A DNA stretch of 64,000 nucleotides from Typhlomys cinereus (taxonomy: Eukaryota > Chordata > Mammalia > Rodentia > Platacanthomyidae): NCBI GenBank assembly GCA_023101885.1, contig JALPQD010000159.1:2759994-2823993 (forward strand). The letters are read 5' to 3'. Below, piece by piece: positions 36,991 through 46,802 of this stretch; position 1 is the first letter of the stretch, and every line of letters starts with the position of its first letter. Below the pieces are notes generated by a model. That model made no database searches. It was not told the DNA's origin and worked only from the letters and a program-made list of their open reading frames with translations. The translations under genes were made by a program, and so were the position numbers.

Positions 36991-38071
36991 ATGCCACAAT
37001 TCGTGTAAAGTTGATTAAGCAATGGTTTCATATAACTTCTAAAACATGAGCCAAATCAAAAGTAGGTTTATCGGAGTATATTAAAATTGGAAATTTTACA
37101 TTTTAATAACATATCCAAACATCCAAACATAAAATGACAACCTAGAGAAAACGAAATAAAATTTTGCATATATATGGAAAAATGTTATTTTTACTTCCTA
37201 TTCTCTGACTGGATATATATATATATACACACATATGAGAGAGACTGTGCTACTCAGAATGAATATATATTACTACATGTCATATATAAATCTAATTTAC
37301 AAATATATTTATCTTTATGTATTTTATTTCAAATAAAACAAAGATAAATAATCTGAGAAAAATTGTCAAATTTTCTTATGAGATAGTTCATGGGCAATAT
37401 ACAAGTGAACAACAGGCATATGAGATAAAATCCAATGTCAATGTATTTATTAAAATAAAAAGTATACACCACAATGAGGAACTATTTCTCACTAACTAAG
37501 CTTGGCTATAGTTTTCTGTTTGTGTTCCTGAATCAATAGTATTTATCAATGAGGACACAAAGCCATTAAGGTTTTCATTCATTACTTGTGCAATACTGTT
37601 GTTCAAGTGAGATGACAACAACAACAACAACAACAACAACAAACCCCTCCTCACTAGATGGATTATCAGTTCAATTTTTGCTGGCATCTCATTTGGAAAA
37701 TTTCTAAGTTGGTTCAGGCAGTAAAGTCTTGAGTATAATTACAATGGTTTGGATCACTTGACTTCTGTTTGAATAATAGATGGGATGGAGGCAAGCAGAG
37801 GGCAGATAACTTGGGAGACCTTTGAGTAATATCAATCAGATGGATATAAGCACATGAAATAGAGGAAGCAAAATATGTTCTAACATAATTTGAAGGAAGT
37901 AGTTACAGTAGTTAGACCTAACAGTGAAATAATAAAAATTGACTATTAAATTCCTGGCTTTGAGAAACTAGCAGATTTATGTCATTTTAAACACTGTAGG
38001 ATTTGGAGTGCAAAATTAAATTTAACGTATTTAACATCTAAGTGAGTATGGAAACCTGGCAAGTTAATTTG
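36991..38071. other. Mostly featureless; (ACA)n at 37615-37642
   Basis: AT-rich sequence with TA repeats near 37208 and 43 kb-style low complexity. One trinucleotide ACA microsatellite is present. Confidence 0.5.
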
Positions 38072-38076
38072 TGAAC

Positions 38077-38703
38077 TGTTATGGTTGCATTTTGGTGTCA
38101 ACTTGACAGTTGCATACTGTTTGGGGCACAACTGTGAAGTTGGATGGAATGGCTCCTGCACAAATCTGCAGGTACTAAATTGATTGCTGTAGAGAACCCA
38201 GCCCATAGTGGGTGGTACTTTCCAGTGGTAGACCAGATAATAAGTGTAAGGAGGAGGGACTGACTCTTCCCTTATACTGCTTCGATTTGCTGTGGATTCC
38301 ACTCTGCGTGTCTTTTGCTTTTAGAACATTGTGGCCTTCTTTGTTACTGCTGCTGCTGCCTGGGTCCTTAGCTGACTCAGAGCTTCATCTTTTCCACCAT
38401 GTTGTTGCTGTTCCCCTTGCCTTTGGAGCCTGGTCTCTAAGCCTTGCTGCTGTTCGCTGTTCATCGCTGATGTTGGAGCCCAACTGTTCTTCACCAAAGT
38501 CAGAACCCAGTATCTTCAATCCTCCAGAGAACCAAAGGCTTGAGACCTTGTTGGGATCTCTTAGCTTTGTGGAACATTCTGGTCAAGAGCAAGGCGGCTG
38601 CAGGCAATTACTTTGAAGGACACTATTTTTTTTTTTATTGTGAGTTATTTATATATATTATATTCTATAGATTCTGTTTCTTCAGAGAACTCTGACTAAT
38701 ACA
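38077..38703 (+). mobile_element. Class III-like (ERVL/MaLR-type) solo LTR with 5 bp TSD
   Basis: A 627 bp element starts TGTTATGGTTGC and ends CTGACTAATACA, so it has TG...CA ends. It is flanked by the perfect 5 bp repeat TGAAC at 38072-38076 and 38704-38708. ERVL-type integrases make 5 bp duplications. The 3' end CTTCAGAGAACTCTGACTAATACA resembles widely dispersed old mammalian LTRs. Near the end is a T/AT-rich stretch. Frames inside it (38212-38616) are incidental. Confidence 0.75.
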
Positions 38704-38708
38704 TGAAC

Positions 38709-40661
38709 TATAAGGTGTTTGGAGTGGTTGGTCTCTATCTTGGTTTCTATACTCTGACATCTACAGTTCACTTACACTTAAGTGGGCTCATTCCAATGAA
38801 TGCATTCTTTTGCAGTTTGAGGTCAGTAGCAAATTGGCTTATTTTCTGGAGATTTAATAACTAGCCTGTGAGATCCATCTAGCTTCAAATAATCTGAATT
38901 ATCTACATCTCCTACTTTTGATTACTTTAAATCAAGTAGCACATATCACATAGTGTCTCCTACAGTATTTCAAGATAAGCCTGATAGATAAAAGTCCAAA
39001 CATTATTTGCCATATATACTTCTAAAATGTTGCAATCTCTTTGTTTACTGTTCTAAAGTTAAAGTAGTTTTTTAAAATTGAATATATTCAGTATTATAGA
39101 TATGCGACAATAGAATTAGGCATTATGGCATGTAAACATCAGAGTATGGCCAAAGTTTGGTAGTAGTTTCAATAGAAAGTCTATGTAAAGGACTTATCAT
39201 TGATAGACTCAAATAAAGTCAAAATTAAATGCTTACATACTTTAATATAAATCGATTTATACTACTATTATGCATAATAATTAAAACAATTGATACAGAC
39301 TAGTTAAAACAAATTGTTTAATTATATGCTTTATTTTTTTGAGTTGTCTACAGAACATAGGTCTTTCTCACTTCATTATACTATTTTAATTGAAGAGATT
39401 TTCTGAATTCCAATAGGAAAGAACCACAGTGACTATCTAAATGTGCCAAGGAAATGTCCTGATCTTATTTCTTTCCACCTTGACACAGACCAATCAGAAA
39501 TCAATACGTAATTGTAAATTTACTATTCACCTGGGTAGCACACAAATACCATGATAAATTCTTCTGTGAATTGTAAATTTATATGGAGATTGCTGAACGG
39601 AACAGTGATTCAAATGTGTAGAGCAGCTGTGAAATCTCCAAAGACAACTTAATGAAAGCAAGCCGTTCTGTCAGCAGTGCTGTACAAATTGCACCATTAA
39701 AGTTGGTGACAGTGATTTAAGAGATTTCACCATTTTATTCATTTAACAATTATTTCCTGAAGTCTACTGTAGGCCAAGAATCATGCTAAGTGCCAGGAAG
39801 TTAGAACTGAATAAGAAATAGGCACCACTTTAATGGGATCATTATTTAGCAGGGGAGACGAATACAAACAAATAATTACAGCACATTGAGATAAGTGTGA
39901 AAATGAAGGATTATACAAAGTAGGGTGAGTACAGGAGGAACACCCACACTGTGCCTTCCAGAGGGAAGAAAATCATAAATTTAGCTTTATAGTGTTCACA
40001 AGGTCTTTTTGAAACCTAAGGAGGAATTAATCAATGAAGGCAGAAGCGTGACTGTGTTTAAGGTAATTATAGGCTAGGAACTATAGCAATTTAAGCAAAA
40101 TGTTATGAGGCAAATAAAGATATGGATATCTAAAACAAAGAACATCACTTTCTGCCATGTAGGAGTATATATAATTTACATGTCTCTTATAGCACTTTTT
40201 CACAAAAAAATGGCTGAAAGACAAGGGTGGGAGTAAGACTGCATGAACAATGACTATTTAAGAGACAGATTGTCTGGAATCATCACATTTGTATCATAAA
40301 AGCTGATTATTTCCTATATTATCATCTTTTACTTTAAATACAATGAAATCTGCAGGGATCTTCAAAATGAACTGAGTTGTTCTTTGAGTACATGTTTTCT
40401 GAAATCATATAATGTCTATGAAAATATTTGCTCTTCACATACATAGAAGAAAAAATTAAGTGATAATGATTTACAGTATTAATAGAAATGATAATAGATT
40501 GTTCTGACTCTTTATCTTTCGTGTTTTTTATCATGTGCTTCTCTGAAAGCAATGCAATTTTATTTGTATAATTAGGAAACCTTACAGAATTTATTGAGTG
40601 AAAAGAAAGTAGTCACTGTTAGACCTGGACTGGATTTGCAAATCTGTCTGATTTCTTGTTA
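38709..40661. other. No recognisable feature (2 kb)
   Basis: AT-rich unique-looking sequence. Confidence 0.45.
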
Positions 40662-40666
40662 GATAC

Positions 40667-41093
40667 TGTCATAGTTAAGCACAGATGTCAACTTGACTGT
40701 TGAGAATTTGAGCTCTGGGCACAGTTGTAGAGAGTTGATGGTTGAGTTAAGCCCAGAGCAAACCTGAAGATTGTCTAGCTGATGGGGAAGACCCAGCCCA
40801 TGGTGGGTGGGATTAGGCCCTGGATAAATCACAGAGAGCTGGTTGAGAGAGTTGGCATCTTTCTGTTCACTTGGCCAGACATGCTGGTCTGGCAAGTAAG
40901 GATTGTCCATCTCTCAGCCATTATGCATGATGATGTGGCCAGTTCCCTTGGCCATGGTGTTGATGCGTGCTCTCCTATCAAACTGGACTGAGAACTGTAA
41001 CCTGTAACCGGACTATCATAAGGAAATAAACCCCTTGTTCCCTTAAGCCATTTGATAGTCACTTATCAGCAACCATGCAGGCTGACTGCAACA
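40667..41093 (+). mobile_element. LTR-like element, fullest copy of the TGTCATAG...CTGCAACA family
   Basis: 427 bp from TGTCATAGTTAAGCACAGATG to GGCTGACTGCAACA, with TG...CA ends and a polyadenylation-like GGAAATAAACC at about 41022. The flanks GATAC (40662-40666) and GGTAC (41094-41098) match at 4 of 5 bases, consistent with an old 5 bp TSD. Partial relatives are at 14795, 18121 and the split copy 53950/60827. Four copies in 64 kb suggests an abundant family. Confidence 0.68.
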
Positions 41094-41489
41094 GGTACTA
41101 AGCGAAAAATGGCAAAAGATTATTTTCGTTAAAACTATTAGATGATAAGTATGTCTACACATATTAAGACATCTTGACTTTTTAGAACTTTCAGCTCATT
41201 ATGTGGGGGGATTCCTCTCCTAGTTCCTCACCCATAGACTCCAGGTTGCAACTGCCAATGCCCACTCTTAAGCTTCCTTTCACAATGGAAGATGTTTAAT
41301 TCATAGAATCACAGCAGTCCAAATTCCAGAGAAAAATTAATAGTGGGTGTAGGACCATAAATACAATGGTGTATCTAACAATCACTCTAATGTACCCAAG
41401 GCTCAGGAAACATAATATGACATACATTTGACATAATCAGTGACAAATCAAGTTTGGATATAATGAACTGCAACTGATGTGTCATTTCT

Positions 41490-42424
41490 TTTTTTTTAAC
41501 ATTTTTATTATTATTTCTGCTCATACAAACTTAATAGGTACACCAGTTCCCTCCCTCCCTCCTCCTCCCCCCGACCCCCTGCTCTCCCTCCCCTCACCCC
41601 TCCATCCCCATCACCCAGTGCCTCCCCCCACAAAACCCCGGCGAATCCTTTAATGTGCATGCCAGACTCTCTTCTGGGCCCTCCTCTCCGATGATGTACA
41701 AGGACCCAGTGGCATTTCCCTGAACCCTTTCCTGTGTTCCCCTTAAGCATAGGAACACTACTATGGCATTCAATTACTTGCCTCCAAGATCTTGGTGCCT
41801 TTAGCAAATGCTAAACTTTGTGGGGTCAATAGTGTGTGGGACATTGCACAGGGCATGCAAAGTCCAATTATGATTGCTTCAGCCCTAACTTGTGTGGAGT
41901 ATCTTGCATATCATTGCTCCTCCCATCCTTGTGCTCTTATACTCTTATCACCCTCTCTTCTGCAAATTTCCCTGAGCTTCAGGATGGGGAGAGATTAGGC
42001 TGGCCTAGTTCTAGGTGGTTGATATAGAGTCTCTGAAGTTCTGGATTATGGTTTGTTGATTTTCTTTTGCAGTTTTGCTGCTCCTGCAATGCCCTTCACT
42101 CCATTATGATGGGTATTGTATTTCACCCCCTGGCCAGAGATTAAAAAGCTGTTAAACTAGAGTCTTATTATAAGAGTATATTCAAAGGTAGATGTAATAA
42201 AAGTAGGAAACCGCAGTGAGGGAGGGGTCAATCACCCATTTGCAAAATGGTTACTTCTTATCTGCCAGACTATATGCCCTCCCCTTCTGGTGAGATCATA
42301 CCCCTCAGTTGTGAATGATCAGGAACAAAAGTCTGTGAACTTAACTAGATATCTCTACTTACTTGCAGTCCTTGATGGAGGCCTATTTTCTCTGCTGTAA
42401 CATGGTCTCCTTTCTCCTTGTTTG
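41490..42424 (-). mobile_element. 5'-truncated young L1 (3' UTR), antisense, 12 bp TSD
   Basis: On the minus strand this is the L1 3' UTR from near the ORF2 end to the A-tail (plus-strand T run at 41489-41498). The G-rich tract appears as CCCTCCCTCCCTCCTCCTCC on the plus strand at about 41551-41640. A perfect 12 bp TSD, TGTGTCATTTCT, lies at 41478-41489 and 42425-42436. Confidence 0.93.
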
Positions 42425-42436
42425 TGTGTCATTTCT

Positions 42437-44199
42437 ATGAATTCTTTTTTACTATGTCTAAACACTAATGTAAGCATGAGAAAGATATCTGAAGAATCTA
42501 AATCACAGATCATATTACCAAATCTCAGAACAAGCATCCTTAAAATGATCAAGGTCATTGAAAAGAAAGATGGCTTGAAAAGTAATAGAATAAAGAAAAC
42601 ACTGAAAGGGGAAGGATTCCATGAAATGTGCCATTTGAATAATTATGTAGCAGATATTAGTAAAAGCAGAAAATCTAAATTCAGCACAGACCTTAAGTAA
42701 TAAGGATTCATTGCATGCCCATCATTAGTGTTAAATGTGTCACAGCATCAGAAAGCATTCACAGTAGAAGGGTCAGCATATGCAGGGTGTGGAAACTCTT
42801 CTTATTCTAACTTTCCTCTTGGCAATATAAAAGCTTTAGTACTGATAATGGAAAAAAAATCCATCAATTCAAATAAAACAAGCTTGAAAATTAATAACTT
42901 GAATCAGAATATGGATTCTCATTACAATGAATCCATAACTCAACTTGAGGATTTTTATATTCACAAGTAAATCTACAAACCCCAGTGTATACCTCCATTT
43001 ACCTAGTCTTACAATAATATCTTGCAATATGCATTTTTAATAGCATTACAAGACATCTTCATGCTAAATTTGTTTCCTTGATTTCTTGTTTATTTTTATA
43101 TACTCTTCTGAATGGACTCCTTCTATTTCATTTTACATTCTTATGGTTAGTGTTTAAAAAACAATTGATTTATGCACATAAACTTTTGTCTAGAATGTGT
43201 TAAATTTATATACTGGCTGTATTGTAATTGGCTAAAAATTATTTCATGTTATATTATATATATATGTATATGCATATATATATATAAATTCTGAAAATTC
43301 ACACAATTTTTCTTCTTTCTCTTTTCCATGAATTTCATGTTTCAGCCAACTTACCCCTGGGTTTCTTAAATTAGAAAATTTTTGAAGCACAGTATTTGAA
43401 TAGAAGTGGTGAGACTGAACATCCTTACTGTGTTTGTGATCTTAGAGGAGTATATTTTAATATTTGACTATTAGCTATACTTATCTATAGGATTTTTTGT
43501 ACTTAAGAGGCTTGAAATATTCCTACCTTGTACATATGATTGGAACTAATTTTCTTATATTATGAAAAGCTTCTATTCCATTTAATTTATGAAGAACCTT
43601 TTCATTATTTTTGTAATGTTATGCTTGAATACAGTGAATATTTTTCATCTGACTTGTTATTACCCAATCCCATCTCTCCTTCTTTTCCCACTTAAAAAAG
43701 GCAAAAAAAACCCCTTCTTTTTCACAACATGTCTTTCTCCCACTTTTCTGTCTTGTTGTATGTGTGGTCCACTGAATTTCATTCGGTTCACCTGTACTAA
43801 CTTATATCTAATACTCGTTACAGCATGATAGATATATTAGTTTGGATAGCTTTGAGGAAAGTACTACTGTACCATAGCCCCTTACCTAGCCCCCTACCCT
43901 ACATTGACCCTTGATAATCTTCCTCAAGGATGTTTTGTGCCTCTAAATTCTTGCCCTTTTTATGGCAAATTATTGATAGACTATATGTTCCACAGATCTT
44001 GTAAATATAGACCTAGTTGTTCTGAGTTCATGGGTTTAATAGACCTAACACACAGAAGACTTCATATAATTTTTGATTTTATATGTGAGTATTCATAATC
44101 TGAAGTGCTCCAAAATCTAAGTGTGTTTGATTCTGACATTTTGCAAGTGCATTGTTCTGACTCTTTATCTTTTGTGTTTTTTATCATGTGCTTCTCTGA
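42437..44199. other. No recognisable feature; TA-rich at about 43251-43286
   Basis: AT-rich unique-looking sequence. Several 60-90 codon frames without recognisable domains. Confidence 0.45.
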
Positions 44200-44535
44200 A
44201 AGCTATTTTTGTTGTTGTTGTTGTGATAAAATGGTTCCAAATGCAGCTGAAGTAAAGAAGGGTTTGTTCAGGTTCACATTTGGAACTATGAGTGGGAAAT
44301 AATGGCAGTCAGAAGCAGGAAATAGTTAGTTACGTTGGATCAACCATCAGGACACAGAGGGAGATTAAATGCCTGTGCTAAATTCACTTTTTTGTTTTGC
44401 CTGTACCCTCAGCCCGTGGTATTGAAGGTGCATCTTCCCAGTTCAAGTAATAAGAGTCTGGAAATTGCCTCAGAGCCATGTCCAGGGACTTTTCCTATAA
44501 GAGATTTTTGTTGTAGTCATGTAACACCTGATCTG
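44200..44535 (-). mobile_element. Old LTR-like rodent repeat, antisense
   Basis: The plus strand reads TTGTTGTTGTGATAAAATGG, AAAGAAGGGTTTGTTCAGGT and TGCATCTTCCCAGTTCAAGT, collinear with the common rodent repeat seen at 33425-33690. Diverged; class uncertain. Confidence 0.45.
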
Positions 44536-44584
44536 ATATGCAGGCTACACTCCAGATGCAGATAGATGAAAAATTTTATTGGAA

Positions 44585-44836
44585 GTCAGCATTATGGACT
44601 GGAAAGATGACTCTACAACTGTGTTTGCAGCAAAAACCTGATGACCTAAGTTCAAATCCCCAGAACTCACCTAAAGGCTGGATTCAATGGGTAAAGCATC
44701 TATTAAAAACAAAAAATGCCCATGGGAAATAGAGGCAGATACTCAAGAACCTCCAGATTTTTGGAGTCAGCCAGTCTGGGGTATGCATCAGTGATAAACA
44801 GAACTCATCTCAAGCAAGATGAAAAGTCAAAACCAC
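44585..44836 (+). mobile_element. Old tRNA SINE, 5' part (split by L1)
   Basis: TATGGACTGGAAAGATGACTC (head), GACCTAAGTTCAAATCCCCA (B-box side), GAAATAGAGGCAGATACTCA and GCCAGTCTGGGGTATGCATC run up to the L1 junction. The missing 3' part resumes at 51611 after the L1. Confidence 0.72.
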
Positions 44837-45236
44837 CCTTTCCCCACCGCTGGGACTCGGGCAGTCCAGCCAGGACTCATGGTGACCTAGGTAAGCTCCC
44901 TCCCCTCGCCCCTCTTCCTTCAAACCCCCCCCCCCTCCCCCGCATCCCCTCCCAGCCCACCCACAACCCCAGGCAGCCCACTGGCCCTAGATCCTCCCAC
45001 CAGTCAGCCAGAGCTGCACTGACACCTCTTCCCTTTCCCCATCTGCCTGGGATGCGCACAGTCCAGCCTGGACTCACAGTGACGTAGGTAAGCTTCCCCT
45101 GCCCACCCCCAAACCCCAGGCAGCCCACTGGTCCCAGCTCCTCCCACCAGCCAGCTGGAGCAGGAGCTGCTCCAGGCCAAATAATTCAGTTCAGTGAAAA
45201 ACACTCAGAAATTGAAAGAAGGTCTTAAGAGTTAAA
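44837..45236 (+). promoter_or_regulatory. L1 5' UTR with two GC-rich tandem monomers
   Basis: Two related units of about 195 bp begin at 44837 and about 45032, the second shorter. Each holds CCTTTCCCCA, a CAGTCCAGCC...GGACTCA motif, then GTGACCTAGGTAAGCT or GTGACGTAGGTAAGCT, a C-rich stretch and CAGGCAGCCCACTGG. Monomeric 5' UTRs are the promoter form known from mouse L1; the first base of the L1 coincides with a monomer start. TGACGTAG resembles a CRE half and AGGTAAGCT resembles a splice donor. A non-monomeric AT-richer segment leads to ORF1. Confidence 0.8.
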
Positions 45237-46790
45237 ATGACAATGCCCAAGTCAAAGTGCAAATCCATGAGAAACAAAACTCTAGAAAACAAATTTCCCA
45301 CTGTGGGAACCAGTGCCCGCTCAGGCACTCATTCACTCACTCAAACACACAACTGCTGGCTGTGATGAAAGCAGGTTCCAGCCATCCCCACCTCCGCCTG
45401 TACCCCCAGAGACTCAGCATGGGATGGGGAGATTGTCAGAAGCAGATCTCAGTTTATTGGGGGTGAGAAAAGGGACTTTTATAAACAAAGGCCACCAAGG
45501 CATGAAATGGGCATCCAATTGTGTCACAGGTCAACACATCCTACAGGTGTTAATGGTCAAGTTCAATGTCAATCAGCACAGAGGGCAGGTAGATACCTGA
45601 AAGCCAATTAGGGCCCTCTGTGAAGTGATCAGGTTATGCCCAATACCCTTGTCCTCAGCGCTATCTTTAGTCCGATGTGCTCAGCCATGACCTAGGGGAA
45701 ATCCTGGGCGGGCCCAACATTCCACTGAAAAAATTAATCCCATAATGATAGACTCCAACCAGAACAAACCTTTGGAAAATACTCAAGAAAACATGACCCA
45801 GGATAACGACTTTCAAAACACGATTATTACCATGATCAATACTGTGAAAGAGGAAATCTGGGAGACATTAAATAACCGCATCAATCACTTTGAAGAGGAA
45901 CACAAGAGACACTTGGAGGAGTTGAGTAAAACAGTTCAAGAAACAAAAACAGGCATAGAACAGTTCAAACAGACTCAAGCAGAGTTTAAAACTGCACAAA
46001 AAGACAAGCTATCTCCAACCCAGAACTCAACAGAGAGTCTTATCAGCAGAACTAATGAAGCAGAAAATAGAATTTCAGACCTTGAAGACAAAGGGGGAGT
46101 ATTAACCAGCTCAATGGAAGAGGTTGTTAAAGCCAAAAAGATACTCGAGAGAAATATTCAAGAGTTATGGGACACCCAGAAGAAGCTGAACATGCGTATT
46201 CATAGAATACCAGAGCAAGAATCCCAAAATACCACACCTGAGGAAAGTTTTCAAACTATCATCAAGGAAAACTTTCCTCATGTAAAAAAAGAGAGGCCCA
46301 AAGGCCCATCCATATACAAGGGGCATTCCACACCCCAAACAGATATGACCAAAATAGAAACTTACCACAGCAAATAATAGTTAAAACACTCCACATTCAA
46401 GATAAAGAAATGGTGCTAAGAGCTTCAAGGGAAAAAAAAAAGTCACTTTTAAAGGTAAACTTATTAAAATAACAAATGACTTCTCAATGGAAACAGTAAA
46501 AGCAAGAAAATCTTGAGAGACATACTTTAAGTATTGAATGAGCAAAAATGTGAACCCAGGCTGATATACCCCCAAAACTATCCATCATGATCAAGGGAGA
46601 GAGAAAAATTTTCCAGCACAAAGACAACTTGAAGGGATACAAGTCCACCAAACCAGACCTTCAAAAAAAAAAAATGCTAGAAATGATACTAAAGCTTGAA
46701 GAAAAAAAACAAGCATATCCAGGAAACAGAAGGGAAGTACAATATCACCAAAACCTAAAAGTGAAACAATTCATTTACAAAAGCCACTAA
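45237..46790 (+). pseudogene. L1 ORF1 (RNA-binding protein), interrupted by an LTR
   Basis: ORF1p is the trimeric RNA-binding chaperone of the L1 particle. The start is ATG at 45237-45239 (MTMPKSKCKSM...). The frame is cut at 45301 by a solo LTR and resumes exactly in phase at 45726 if the LTR and one TSD copy are discounted. From 45745 there is a 210-codon open stretch with the heptad-rich coiled coil (INHFEEEHKRHLEEL, RISDLEDKGG) and the start of the RRM-like domain (NMRIHRIPEQ). A frameshift near 46355 leads to TAA at 46375-46377. The C-terminal domain continues in other frames (KTLHIQDKEMVLRASRE; NDFSMETVKARKS) with a TGA at about 46514. Total length would be about 376 codons, normal for L1. 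Confidence 0.88.
45302..45719 (-). mobile_element. Solo LTR of the ERV2 family inside L1 ORF1
   Basis: 418 bp. On the minus strand it starts TGTTGGGCCCGCCCAGG and ends GGTTCCCACA (TG...CA). Flanks TCCCAC (45296-45301) and TTCCAC (45720-45725) match at 5 of 6 bases, the 6 bp TSD of betaretrovirus-like integrases. Inside are AAGATAGCGCTGAGG (a YY1-like site, cf. AAGATGGCG in IAP LTRs), TATAAAAG and AATAAACTGAGATC. It is the closest relative in the window of the ERV2 LTRs at 56846 and 60290. Confidence 0.9.
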
Positions 46791-46802
46791 ACATAATAAA
46801 TG

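Noticed and set aside
37615..37642. Possible CRISPR-like or direct-repeat array
   Set aside because: A simple ACA microsatellite; the genome is mammalian and there are no spaced repeats.
38212..38616. 134-codon frame with leucine-rich stretch
   Set aside because: Lies wholly inside a solo LTR bounded by a TSD; no independent support.
44716..45128. Proline- and glycine-rich frames on both strands
   Set aside because: They come from the GC-rich L1 monomers, not from a protein gene.
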